Positions 1 through 6,706 of a DNA stretch of 7,623 nucleotides are shown in pieces (position 1 is the first letter of the stretch; each line of letters opens with the position of its first letter). The translations under genes were made by a program, and so were the position numbers. Below the pieces are notes generated by a model. It did no database searches. It worked only from the letters and a program-made list of their open reading frames with translations, and had not been told where the DNA came from. Source of the stretch: Desulfobacteraceae bacterium (lineage in GTDB: Bacteria; Desulfobacterota; Desulfobacteria; Desulfobacterales; Desulfobacteraceae); assembly GCA_003354055.1 (NCBI GenBank), contig PIVQ01000330.1:1-7623 (forward strand), read 5' to 3'.

Positions 1-197
1 CTTTCGGCCTGGGATTCGGAGAATTCACCGGGATAGGCCTTTTGAATGTTTTTCATGACAACCGCTCTATGGCGCTTGTCCAGCGTGTACCAGATCAATC
101 CCAGGCTATCGGAAAAAAAGGTTAAAAGGCCTCTAGGACATTTTCCGAGACACAGCAGCATCATCTTGATTAACCGGTACGATATGTCATCCCTCAT
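1..197 (-). CDS. LpxL/HtrB-like lysophospholipid acyltransferase, N-terminal part
   Basis: The gene runs off the left edge, so only the first 65 or so residues are visible. The reading frame starts at the ATG whose complement is at 195-197 and stays open to position 1. The protein begins MRDDISYRLIKMMLLCLG, continues with a hydrophobic stretch (GLLTFFSDSLGLIWYTLD) and then KRHRAVVMKNIQKAYPG. This is the typical N-terminus of the lipid A biosynthesis acyltransferase family: a membrane anchor followed by a basic 'D-x-R-H-R-x-x-x-x-x-N-I-x-x-A-F/Y-P' segment. Members transfer a fatty acyl chain to a lipid A precursor or related lipid at the inner membrane. The catalytic HX4D motif would lie beyond the window, so activity cannot be judged. 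An in-frame TGA lies 15 nt upstream of the ATG, and an AAGG-type ribosome site sits about 12 nt upstream, rather far. It is divergent from cbiK. Family assignment is fairly sure; the exact substrate is unknown. Confidence 0.72.
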   Translation of the reverse strand, partial: MRDDISYRLIKMMLLCLGKCPRGLLTFFSDSLGLIWYTLDKRHRAVVMKNIQKAYPGEFSESQAE

Positions 198-395
198 AAA
201 TTTATTCTGCCTTCAGCTTTTAAACGGCTCACTTAAAAAAATATAATGGATACAACGCCTTGTTGCTTTAACAGACAACTCCCGGATAATTTATACTTGG
301 GTTTTGTCTGGAATTCAAGAAGTTCCGATAAACTATTGGCAAGGGGAAACCGTGATTTTCGGTCTGATACCATTTAGGAAAGTTTGATATTTTTC
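198..395. other. Divergent intergenic region without a recognisable gene
   Basis: This AT-rich stretch separates the acyltransferase start from the cbiK promoter. It should contain the acyltransferase promoter on the minus strand, but I found only weak matches: TTGTCT then TTGTAT at 17-nt spacing, complement of roughly 249-277. There is a small inverted repeat CAAC-N5-GTTG at 253-265. The short open frames here show no protein-like features, and I support no gene. Confidence 0.5.
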
Positions 396-424
396 TTGAC
401 ATTTACAGCCTTGATTTGTAGCAA
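396..424 (+). promoter_or_regulatory. Candidate sigma70 promoter for the riboswitch-cbiK transcript
   Basis: A perfect -35 hexamer TTGACA lies at 396-401. Seventeen nucleotides later there is a weak -10, TAGCAA (419-424). A start site near 431 would place the first nucleotide about 10 nt before the riboswitch P1 stem at 441, which fits a leader that begins just ahead of its aptamer. The -35 is convincing; the -10 matches the consensus at only three positions. Confidence 0.5.
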
Positions 425-440
425 AGAACAACAAACTTTT

Positions 441-591
441 ACCTGGTGCCAAACGGCTTAATAGGGAATTCCGTGAAAATCGGAAACGGGCCCGCCGCTG
501 TATTCGGGGACAAGTGCTGCAGAGTGCCACTGTTTTTTTAATGGGAAGGCGCAGCACGAGGATGATCCGTAAGTCAGAAGACCTGCCTGGT
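441..591 (+). promoter_or_regulatory. Cobalamin (B12) riboswitch aptamer
   Basis: The conserved core elements of the cobalamin riboswitch appear in the right order. TAATAGGGAAT near 459-469 is followed by CCGTGAAAATCGGAAACGGG (471-490), then CCCGCCGCTGT (491-501). Later come GCCACTG (526-532), TGGGAAGGC (542-550) and the B12 box AGTCAGAAGACCTGCC (572-587). The closing P1 stem can be drawn between ACCTGGT (441-447) and GCCTGGT (585-591), with six of seven positions pairing including one G-U. This RNA binds adenosylcobalamin or a related corrinoid and normally represses the downstream gene when ligand is bound. It lies 127 nt upstream of the cbiK start, and a terminator lies between them, so control at transcription termination is expected. 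Which cobalamin form is preferred cannot be read with confidence. Confidence 0.93.
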
Positions 592-632
592 GATGAGTTC
601 GTATTCTATGGACAAGATGCGGACATATGCAT

Positions 633-661
633 ATCTGGAAGAAGAAAGGGATATTCCGGAT
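633..661 (+). promoter_or_regulatory. Candidate antiterminator hairpin of the cbiK riboswitch
   Basis: ATCTGGAA at 633-640 can pair over eight positions with TTCCGGAT at 654-661, with one G-U. The second strand is the 5' arm of the terminator at 655-681, so the two hairpins exclude each other. This is the arrangement expected for a switch in which ligand-bound aptamer favours termination. The link between this hairpin and aptamer folding is inferred; no direct pairing to the aptamer was established. Confidence 0.45.
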
Positions 662-690
662 CAATTTTAAATTGGTCTGGATTTTTATTT
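655..690 (+). terminator. Intrinsic terminator in the riboswitch expression platform
   Basis: TCCGGATCAATT (655-666) pairs over 12 positions, including G-U pairs, with AATTGGTCTGGA (670-681) around a three-base loop. The run TTTTTATTT (682-690) follows directly. It ends 28 nt before the cbiK ATG and after the B12 aptamer, so it is best read as the conditional terminator of the riboswitch rather than the end of an upstream gene. Confidence 0.8.
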
Positions 691-708
691 TCCAGGTCGT
701 GAAAGAAT

Positions 709-712
709 GGAG
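709..712 (+). promoter_or_regulatory. Ribosome binding site that sets the cbiK start at 719
   Basis: GGAG at 709-712 is six nucleotides before the ATG at 719. A second in-frame ATG at 707 overlaps this site and has only a weaker AGG at 694-696. The 719 start also gives a clean MKIK signal-peptide n-region. Confidence 0.6.
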
Positions 713-718
713 AGTGTT

Positions 719-1705
719 ATGAAGATAAAATCATTTTTTTTCGCGGTTGCAATGATGTTCGTATTTGCCGCCACAAACAGTTACGCAAGCAGTGGCTATC
801 ACGTTGAACACAAAAGTGCGGTTGTTCTTGCCATGTTCGGAACAACAGTTGAACCTGCCTTACAGAGCCTGCTTAATATCCGGTCTAAAATTGAGAAGAA
901 ATTTCCGAACACGGAAGTGCGCATTGCATTTACCTCAAATATCATCCGTAAAAAATGGCAGCACAGGGCTGAAAATCCTGGTTATATCAAAGCCCATCCG
1001 GAAATTCCCAAGGATATCCTTCTTGTAAAAACCCCGCTGGCGACCATAGCGGATTTACAGAATGACGGCTATGATAATATCGTTATCCAGCCGACCCATG
1101 TTTCCATGGGGGAAGAGTTTCTTGATCTGCATACCTATGTTGATGCGCTGATGAGCATGGGAACCTTTAAAAAACCAAAATACAAACCGTTTCAGAAAGT
1201 TGCCCTTGGCAGACCTGCTATGGGTACCTATGGCACGAAATTTCCTTATGTTGAGGATATTGCCACACTGGCAAAGGCTATGGCTCCTGATGCTACACTT
1301 GCCGCCAAAGAAAAAGCAGGTCTTGTATACATGGGACACGGGAATGACTATTTCCCCGGAGGCGCCTATCTTGAATTTGCCGCTAAAATGCGGAAAACCT
1401 ATCCTGATGTTGTGACAACTATCGGTAATGTGGAAGGGTATCCGGGTATTGAAGATGTAATGGAAGCCTTAAAATTGTACGGCGTAAAAAAGGTGGTTCT
1501 CAAGCCTTTTATGGTGGTTGCAGGTGATCATGCAATGAATGATATGGCTAGTGACGAAGAAGATTCCTGGAAAACAATTCTTGTGAAAAACGGCTTTGAA
1601 GTGGTTATTGTAACCACCGGCCTTGGTGAAAACGATGACTTTGCCAACATCTTTGTCAATCATGCAGCTGATGCTGCCAAGGATGCCGGTATAGATCTTA
1701 AATAA
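719..1705 (+). CDS. cbiK: Periplasmic sirohydrochlorin cobaltochelatase CbiK
   Basis: The product is a class II chelatase that inserts Co2+ into sirohydrochlorin, an early metal-insertion step of the anaerobic B12 pathway. The 328-residue protein begins with a signal peptide: basic MKIK, hydrophobic FFFAVAMMFVFAA, then a likely cut after SYA near residue 23. The mature enzyme should therefore be periplasmic, as for the exported CbiK of Desulfovibrio. The family pattern is clear: an early VLAMFGTT strand, QPTHVSMGEE with H127, MGHGND with H207, and PFMVVAGDHAMNDMASDE with H271. By spacing, H207 and H271 correspond to the metal-binding/catalytic histidine pair of CbiK; this is known for the family and inferred here. 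The gene follows a B12 riboswitch and terminator, so it should be switched off when cobalamin is plentiful. No other cobalamin-synthesis gene is visible beside it. The in-frame ATG at 707 would add four residues. Iron chelation for siroheme or heme is an alternative role, but the riboswitch argues for cobalt. Confidence 0.92.
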   Translation: MKIKSFFFAVAMMFVFAATNSYASSGYHVEHKSAVVLAMFGTTVEPALQSLLNIRSKIEKKFPNTEVRIAFTSNIIRKKWQHRAENPGYIKAHPEIPKDILLVKTPLATIADLQNDGYDNIVIQPTHVSMGEEFLDLHTYVDALMSMGTFKKPKYKPFQKVALGRPAMGTYGTKFPYVEDIATLAKAMAPDATLAAKEKAGLVYMGHGNDYFPGGAYLEFAAKMRKTYPDVVTTIGNVEGYPGIEDVMEALKLYGVKKVVLKPFMVVAGDHAMNDMASDEEDSWKTILVKNGFEVVIVTTGLGENDDFANIFVNHAADAAKDAGIDLK

Positions 1706-1726
1706 GCCTCATGATCCTGGGCCCGA

Positions 1727-2269
1727 TCAGGTAAAGCGGCTGTAATCCTTTATTTTCTGTTGCAGCCGTTTTGAAAGGTAATTGCTTGCCTCCCCCAGTT
1801 GGTCCAGGATCATTCGTGCCTCCTCCCTGTAGCGCCTGATTTTTGGCTGCTTCCAATGGGGTGGCGGGGGCTGTAGGTTGGTGATCCGGTCGCAGAGTTT
1901 CACCATCCAGATTTCCCTGGATTGCTGTCGGATACGTTTCAGGCTGTCTGCCATCCGCTCCTCTTTTGTGGGAAAATCCGCCCGCTTGCTCAGGGCCAGT
2001 ACACCGTCCGCCACTTTTTCTCCGAATCCTTCACAGACGGTGTCCCGGGTATGAGCGGTATCTTCGATCACATCGTGGAGGACGGCGCATAACACCAGGA
2101 GGTCCGGATTGTCTATCGGTTCACAGGCTGCGGTCGCCATGGCTTCTGCTGCCACAAGGCCGATATGGGAGATGTAGGGGAGATCGCTTCCCGGCAGGGT
2201 CTGCCCCTGGTGAGCATTGACGGCAAACTGCCATGCCCTGATATAGCTGTCCTGGTTCCAGGCTGTCAT
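1727..2269 (-). CDS. Stand-alone HD-domain protein, RelA/SpoT hydrolase-like
   Basis: This 180-residue protein is a single metal-dependent HD domain of the type at the N-terminus of RelA/SpoT enzymes and in small alarmone hydrolases of the MESH1 kind. Visible motifs in order are AVNAHQGQ (16-23), PYISHI with H35, LHDVIEDT with H65, D66, E69 and D70, and VKLCDRITNLQ with D127 and N131. These match the metal-binding and hydrolase residues of the family. There is no nucleotide synthetase, TGS or ACT domain, so a 3'-pyrophosphohydrolase acting on (p)ppGpp or a related nucleotide in the cytoplasm is likely, but the substrate is inferred. A PPPP run (134-137) follows the last motif where RelA/SpoT proteins differ. 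The start is supported by AAGGAG (complement of 2274-2279) four nucleotides upstream. The gene lies 43 nt behind the sensor kinase and just past its terminator, with no room for a full promoter in the gap. It converges on cbiK with 21 nt between their ends. Confidence 0.82.
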   Translation of the reverse strand: MTAWNQDSYIRAWQFAVNAHQGQTLPGSDLPYISHIGLVAAEAMATAACEPIDNPDLLVLCAVLHDVIEDTAHTRDTVCEGFGEKVADGVLALSKRADFPTKEERMADSLKRIRQQSREIWMVKLCDRITNLQPPPPHWKQPKIRRYREEARMILDQLGEASNYLSKRLQQKIKDYSRFT

Positions 2270-2280
2270 AAGGCTCCTTG

Positions 2281-2308
2281 AAAAAAATGCCCGGGAATAG
2301 TCCCGGGC
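2281..2308 (-). terminator. Intrinsic terminator after the sensor kinase gene
   Basis: Read on the minus strand, GCCCGGGA and TCCCGGGC form an 8-bp, almost all G-C stem (complement of 2289-2296 and 2301-2308) with a four-base loop. After one A come seven T residues (complement of 2281-2287). It starts five nucleotides after the kinase stop and ends immediately before the ribosome binding site of the HD-domain gene. It should strongly reduce, but may not abolish, read-through into that gene. Confidence 0.92.
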
Positions 2309-2312
2309 CGGA

Positions 2313-5300
2313 TTATCGGTTGTTTGAAAGTACCTCGTTGATGGCCCTGGCCATCTCGCTTTTATTCAGGGGTTTATCAATGTATCTGGTAATGCCGATT
2401 TGCCTGGCCCGGTCCGGGTCTATTTTATTGCTGAATCCCGAGCAGAGGATGACTGGTAATTGGGGATTGAGCGTGATGATTTTTTGGGCCAGCCGGTCGC
2501 CTGTGAGATGGGGCATGGTCATATCTGTAATGACCAGGTCAAATTCAAAGGGATCTGCTTCGATTCTTTTTAAGGCCTTTAGAGGATCGGTTTGGGTATC
2601 TACCTGGTAGCCCAGGCGGCCAAGAACCCTGGCCCCCATTTTAACCATGGCCGGCTCATCATCGATAAAGAAGATACGTCCTTCTCCCTTTGGTATTTCC
2701 TGGGTATCGAAGGTTTCCGACGTCTCTTTTGCATATATAAGGGGCAGCAGTACCTTAAATGTGGTTCCTTTTCCGGGTTCGCTGTATACACTGATATCCC
2801 CGTTATGGCTTCTTACAATGCCGATAACCACGGCAAGCCCCATTCCTGTGCCCTTGCCAATCTCTTTGGTGGTAAAATAGGGATCGAATATTTTGGCTTT
2901 CAGGGCCGGGTCAATGCCATGGCCGGTATCAGAGATGGTCAACTGGGCATAGCGGCCGGGCGCAATTTCCTGAAACTGGCTTATGGCCAGTTGGTCCAGC
3001 TGAACCTCTGACAGTTGAATCTCCAATAAACCGCCGTTTTCATCCATGGCGTGGGCGGCATTGGTGCACAGGTTGATGAGCACCTGATGAATCTGGGTCT
3101 GATCCGCCTCAATGGTTCCTGTATCAGGGCTGATATCAATCTCTATCTCTATGGAGGTTGGGATTGAGGATCTCAACAGTTTTATGGACTCTTTAATGAT
3201 GGGCTGGAGGGTCATGGGTTTTTTCAACTGCTCTGTTTTACGGCTGAAACTCAACAATTGTTTTACAACATCCCTTGCCCTGAGGCTGGCTGTTTTAATC
3301 TCCTCCAGATTCATCCGGGTCTGATTCCAGATGGGAATATCATCCATAGCCAGTTCTACGTTTCCAATGATAATCCCCAGGATGTTGTTGAAGTCATGGG
3401 CAATGCCGCCTGAAATTGTGCCCACGGCTTCCATTTTCAAGGCTTGCGCAAGGTGGCGTTCCGCCTCTACCTTTTCCCCCTCTAAAATTTTCTGGGGGGT
3501 GATGTTTTTGTTGACCCCGCGATAGCCTTTCAGGTTTTCCTGATCGTCAAAAACGGGAATTCCGTTTTCCAGAAGGCAGACCCGGTTTCCCTGTTTGCCT
3601 ATATACCAGTGTTCAACGTCTTTTAGTTTTTCCTGATTTGCTGCAATCCGGGTCATCAAGGCAAGGGCATTGCTGCTGTCATCTTCAGCCATGAATTCAA
3701 AAGGGGTTTTTCCCAGCATTTCCTCGGGCAGGTAGCCGAGCACCCTTTCCACACTTTGGGAAATGTAGGTGAAGTGTAGGGTCTGATCAATCTCCCAGAT
3801 CCAGTCTGCCATACCCATTGTAATGTCCCTGAATCGTTTTTCGCTTTCCCTGAGTGCGTCTTCATACCGTTTTCTTTGGGTAATATCCCGGGCCACGCTG
3901 TTTACGTTTTTAAGACGGCCCTGTTCATCGTAGTGAAAGTTGCAGGTCCACAGCATGTGGAAAATTTCTCCGGTCCGGGAATTGACCTGTCTGTTTTCGA
4001 TCATACTGCCCGGAAGGTGTTCCCCGACACAGGTCTTAAACCAGTCTGTTGTTTTTTCTTTGTCTTCCGGATGGATGAACTGAAATGCTGAAATACCAAT
4101 GCTGTTTTCAGGGTCCGGTCCGATAAATTTTTCAGACATCTTGTTTACAAAAAGAAAGTCTCCTGATCCGTCCACACTGGTTATCAGGTCGTTGGTGCCT
4201 TCAACAAGTTCCCTGTACTTTGATTCACTTTTTTGTAGCAACCGGCTGGTGTTATGCTGCTCGGTGACATCGGTCATAACAATGATCGAAACCTCATCCA
4301 TGCTGATAATGCTTGATTCAACAATGGCATAGCTTCCGTCTTTACAGGCGATTTCAGATAGTATCCCTTCTACCTCTTTCCCTGTCTCTAGGGAACGGGC
4401 TGCAGCAGATTGCCATTCCCGGTTGATTTTTTCCCGGTATACAGGATCGGGATAGATGTCCTTCCATCTGGCGGCGTTATTGGCAAGGTGATCAAGGGTG
4501 TAGCCGTATCTGGCTGTGAATTTGCGGTTAAAGGATAAGATCCTTCCTGAGTTATTTACAATGACCATGGGCACCGGGGTGTTTTCAATGATGCTCGATT
4601 TGGCCTGCTCCGCTTTTTTCAGTGCAGTGATGTCTAAGCCGTAGATGTTGACGGAATTCATCTCTGAAACCGGGGTGGCAACAAGGGAGATACATTTGCC
4701 TTCATACATCTCTTCAAACTGACCAACCCGGTTCTGTTCAAGAATGTCCGCCAATCTTTTTTCCCAGTGGACAGGAATCGGGTCTCCGATTTCGATTCCC
4801 CAGTGGGTTAACAGTTCCCCACTGCCCCGATTGGCATAGAGCAGAATCCCAGTGGGTGAGATCCTTAGAACCGGGTTGGGATTTTCTCTTGGAAACCGTT
4901 CCAGATTGGCTGCCTGGGTCTCTGCAGCCATTCTTCGGGAGATATCCTGGAATACCATCACCACACCAATGGTGTTGCCCTGTCTGTCTTTTATGGGGGC
5001 ACCGGAGTCCGAAATATGGTATTCGGTTCCGTCTTTTGCCACCAGGGCCGTATGATTGGCAAGACCGACAACCCGGCCGTGGGTCAGCACTTTTTCAACC
5101 GGGTTCTCTGCAGGCTCCCTTGTTTGTGAATGAATGATATGGAAAATGTCGGTGAGGGGTTTACCCCGGGCCTCCTTGAACGCCCATCCCGTCAAATGCT
5201 CGGCAACGGGATTCATCCGCATTACATTTCCGGACAGGTCTGTTGCAATGACTGCATCACCGATGGAATCAAGGGTGATTCTCAGGTTTTCTTCGCTTTC

Positions 5301-6404
5301 CTGAATCTCTTTTGTGATTTTATTTACGGTTTTTCTCAACCTGAAATTCCACAGAAAATTAAGGGCAAAAAGAACAGACAAGAGGGCAAGTATCCATAGT
5401 AACCGGGTCATCCAGACCGCCCGTTTTGTTTTTTGATAATCCGTGTAAAAAAAGCCCTTTAACCGGAAGTCTTTTTCGACCAGGCCTAACTTTATATAGG
5501 TGTCTGCAATCTTCTGCCACCGCTCCGGGTTGTTATGGCCGATTTCCACCAGATCCGGATGAATAAGATCTTTTAACTGCTGCTGTTCAAACATCAGATG
5601 GTTTTTTGATTTTTTTTGAGAGTATTTTTTGAGGATAAGATCTGCGATTTCTTCAGGATGGTCAAATGCATAGTTCCACCCCTTAAAACTGGCTGCCATG
5701 AAGGCGGCAACCACTTCCGGCTTTCCCTTTAAAAGGGCTGATGTTGAAAACAGGGTATCCCCATAAAAATCAATTCCGTAGGTAATGGGTTTGATTAAAT
5801 GGAAAGGGGTCTGTTTTTGCTGAAATAAATAGGGCTGGTTTGCCATGCTGCCGTTAATGGCATCCACTTTTCCGGCTATGAATTTTGCATTTGCCGTCTT
5901 GTTTTTGTTAAGGATATGAAGGGCGTTAATATCAATGCCTTCATTGAGAAACATAGCGGCAAATTCAGGTAATTCGCTTTTGTTGAGCATTACGGTTTTG
6001 TTTACCAGGGAATGGAGAGAGGTGATTCCCCTGTCGCTTCTTACAATGATGGTGCGGATGGAGTGCTGCATAATGGGGGCAAGTACGACTACATCACTTC
6101 CCTTGGCCCTGTGGTACAGGAGCTCCGAGCCCAGAACTCCGAATTGGGAACGCCCCTGGGATACAATATCCAATACCTTGATCCCGGGTCCGCCTTCCAG
6201 GATTTCCACATCAAGACCTGCCTCCCGGTAAAAACCTAAGTCCTTGGCCGCATAATATCCTGCAAATTGAAACTGATGAAACCATTTGAGCTGGAGGCTG
6301 ATTTTCTCAAGAGGTGGGCCTGTTTTTTCTGCCTGAATACTACCGGGAAAGCAAAAGGCAAACAGGAGATGAATCCATAAGATTTTTCGTAGAAAAGATG
6401 TCAT
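2313..6404 (-). CDS. Hybrid sensor histidine kinase with periplasmic NMT1/THI5-like domain, five PAS domains and a receiver
   Basis: This 1363-residue membrane kinase starts with a signal peptide (TSFLRKILWIHLLFAFCF). A periplasmic NMT1/THI5-type solute-binding domain follows (about 30-315; LQLKWFHQFQFAGYYAA, GFYREAGLDVEI), then one membrane segment (about 330-354). Five PAS domains occupy roughly 370-490, 498-593 (divergent), 601-715, 726-841 and 853-969. The kinase core has HisKA with GGIAHDFNN (phospho-accepting H1003), and an ATPase domain with N1111/N1115, SDTGHGI (D1159) and GKGTGMGL (1183-1190). A C-terminal receiver (about 1243-1359) has acidic D1248/D1249, phospho-acceptor D1294 and K1344. 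All key residues are present, so it should be active. Ligand binding outside probably drives autophosphorylation and transfer to its own receiver; no DNA-binding output or partner regulator is visible. The ligand is unknown: THI5 homologues handle thiamine pyrimidines, but fused versions need not. The ATG is chosen over an in-frame GTG at 6419 because AGGTGG (complement of 6416-6421) precedes the ATG, though 11 nt away, and nothing precedes the GTG. It is divergent from a solute-binding protein gene. Confidence 0.93.
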   Translation of the reverse strand: MTSFLRKILWIHLLFAFCFPGSIQAEKTGPPLEKISLQLKWFHQFQFAGYYAAKDLGFYREAGLDVEILEGGPGIKVLDIVSQGRSQFGVLGSELLYHRAKGSDVVVLAPIMQHSIRTIIVRSDRGITSLHSLVNKTVMLNKSELPEFAAMFLNEGIDINALHILNKNKTANAKFIAGKVDAINGSMANQPYLFQQKQTPFHLIKPITYGIDFYGDTLFSTSALLKGKPEVVAAFMAASFKGWNYAFDHPEEIADLILKKYSQKKSKNHLMFEQQQLKDLIHPDLVEIGHNNPERWQKIADTYIKLGLVEKDFRLKGFFYTDYQKTKRAVWMTRLLWILALLSVLFALNFLWNFRLRKTVNKITKEIQESEENLRITLDSIGDAVIATDLSGNVMRMNPVAEHLTGWAFKEARGKPLTDIFHIIHSQTREPAENPVEKVLTHGRVVGLANHTALVAKDGTEYHISDSGAPIKDRQGNTIGVVMVFQDISRRMAAETQAANLERFPRENPNPVLRISPTGILLYANRGSGELLTHWGIEIGDPIPVHWEKRLADILEQNRVGQFEEMYEGKCISLVATPVSEMNSVNIYGLDITALKKAEQAKSSIIENTPVPMVIVNNSGRILSFNRKFTARYGYTLDHLANNAARWKDIYPDPVYREKINREWQSAAARSLETGKEVEGILSEIACKDGSYAIVESSIISMDEVSIIVMTDVTEQHNTSRLLQKSESKYRELVEGTNDLITSVDGSGDFLFVNKMSEKFIGPDPENSIGISAFQFIHPEDKEKTTDWFKTCVGEHLPGSMIENRQVNSRTGEIFHMLWTCNFHYDEQGRLKNVNSVARDITQRKRYEDALRESEKRFRDITMGMADWIWEIDQTLHFTYISQSVERVLGYLPEEMLGKTPFEFMAEDDSSNALALMTRIAANQEKLKDVEHWYIGKQGNRVCLLENGIPVFDDQENLKGYRGVNKNITPQKILEGEKVEAERHLAQALKMEAVGTISGGIAHDFNNILGIIIGNVELAMDDIPIWNQTRMNLEEIKTASLRARDVVKQLLSFSRKTEQLKKPMTLQPIIKESIKLLRSSIPTSIEIEIDISPDTGTIEADQTQIHQVLINLCTNAAHAMDENGGLLEIQLSEVQLDQLAISQFQEIAPGRYAQLTISDTGHGIDPALKAKIFDPYFTTKEIGKGTGMGLAVVIGIVRSHNGDISVYSEPGKGTTFKVLLPLIYAKETSETFDTQEIPKGEGRIFFIDDEPAMVKMGARVLGRLGYQVDTQTDPLKALKRIEADPFEFDLVITDMTMPHLTGDRLAQKIITLNPQLPVILCSGFSNKIDPDRARQIGITRYIDKPLNKSEMARAINEVLSNNR

Positions 6405-6600
6405 AAGGCAGCATTCCACCTGATTTTTTTGTCATGATTTGCCGAAATTGTAATTCTTAAACTTAATACAGGGAAGGCAGAGAATCAAGCGTATGTTGAA
6501 AAACTATAGCAGACCTGAGTCGTGAAAATAATGACTGTTTAATTTTATGCGCGCAGATTATTGTTTCTGGTTGTGGAGTTTGGCTCTATTTGGTATAAAA

Positions 6601-6616
6601 GTTATATATACATAAC
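6601..6616. promoter_or_regulatory. 16-bp near-palindrome upstream of the -35, possible operator
   Basis: GTTATATATACATAAC is symmetric at seven of its eight base pairs. It ends seven nucleotides before the -35 of the candidate promoter for the substrate-binding protein gene, a common position for an activator or repressor site. The regulator is unknown. AT-rich DNA yields such palindromes by chance, so support is moderate. Confidence 0.35.
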
Positions 6617-6623
6617 ATTATGC

Positions 6624-6652
6624 TTGACAGGCTTAAATTTCTTCTGTAGAAG
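6624..6652 (+). promoter_or_regulatory. Candidate sigma70 promoter for the iron-type substrate-binding protein gene
   Basis: A perfect -35 TTGACA at 6624-6629 is followed, after exactly 17 nt, by TAGAAG at 6647-6652, which matches the -10 consensus at four of six positions. Transcription would begin near 6659, giving a leader of roughly 48 nt that contains the AAGGAG ribosome site. A palindrome at 6639-6654 covers the -10. Confidence 0.55.
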
Positions 6653-6654
6653 AA
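6639..6654. promoter_or_regulatory. 16-bp inverted repeat covering the -10, possible repressor operator
   Basis: TTCTTCT and AGAAGAA form a perfect 7-bp inverted repeat with a two-base spacer (GT). It covers the -10 hexamer of the candidate promoter, where a bound repressor would block RNA polymerase. It does not match the classical Fur box. As RNA it would be a weak hairpin and has no T-run, so a terminator is unlikely. Confidence 0.4.
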
Positions 6655-6706
6655 CATTTCAGTTTTACCAAAGTTTTTTAATAGCATGAAACAAGGAGTA
6701 GGTACG

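Noticed and set aside
46..246. Plus-strand open frame of 66 codons at the left edge
   Set aside because: It lies opposite the acyltransferase frame, has no ribosome site and no protein-like character.
219..247. Plus-strand TATAAT at 242-247 with TTTAAA 17 nt upstream, a possible promoter
   Set aside because: It is far from the riboswitch start, sits in a poly-A rich stretch where such matches are common, and a better -35 lies at 396-401.
343..366. A stretch resembling part of the B12 aptamer core (GGGGAAACCGTGATTTTCGG), about 120 nt upstream of the true core
   Set aside because: It shares only GGGAA, CCGTGA and CGG with the real aptamer, has no CCGC..CTGT or B12 box behind it, and lies upstream of the predicted promoter. 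Most likely a chance match.
1712..1729. Inverted repeat TGATC..GATCA between the convergent ends of cbiK and the HD gene, considered as a shared terminator
   Set aside because: The stem is only five base pairs around an eight-base loop, with no T-run on either side; it also overlaps the HD gene stop codon.
6405..6500. Search for a minus-strand promoter of the sensor kinase
   Set aside because: TACAAT (complement of 6447-6452) could be a -10, but the -35 at proper spacing matches only half the consensus, so no promoter is claimed.
6523..6538. TGAAAATAATGACTGT, considered as a Fur box for the iron-type transporter gene
   Set aside because: Only the first half resembles the Fur consensus; the second half does not, and it lies about 85 bp upstream of the -35.
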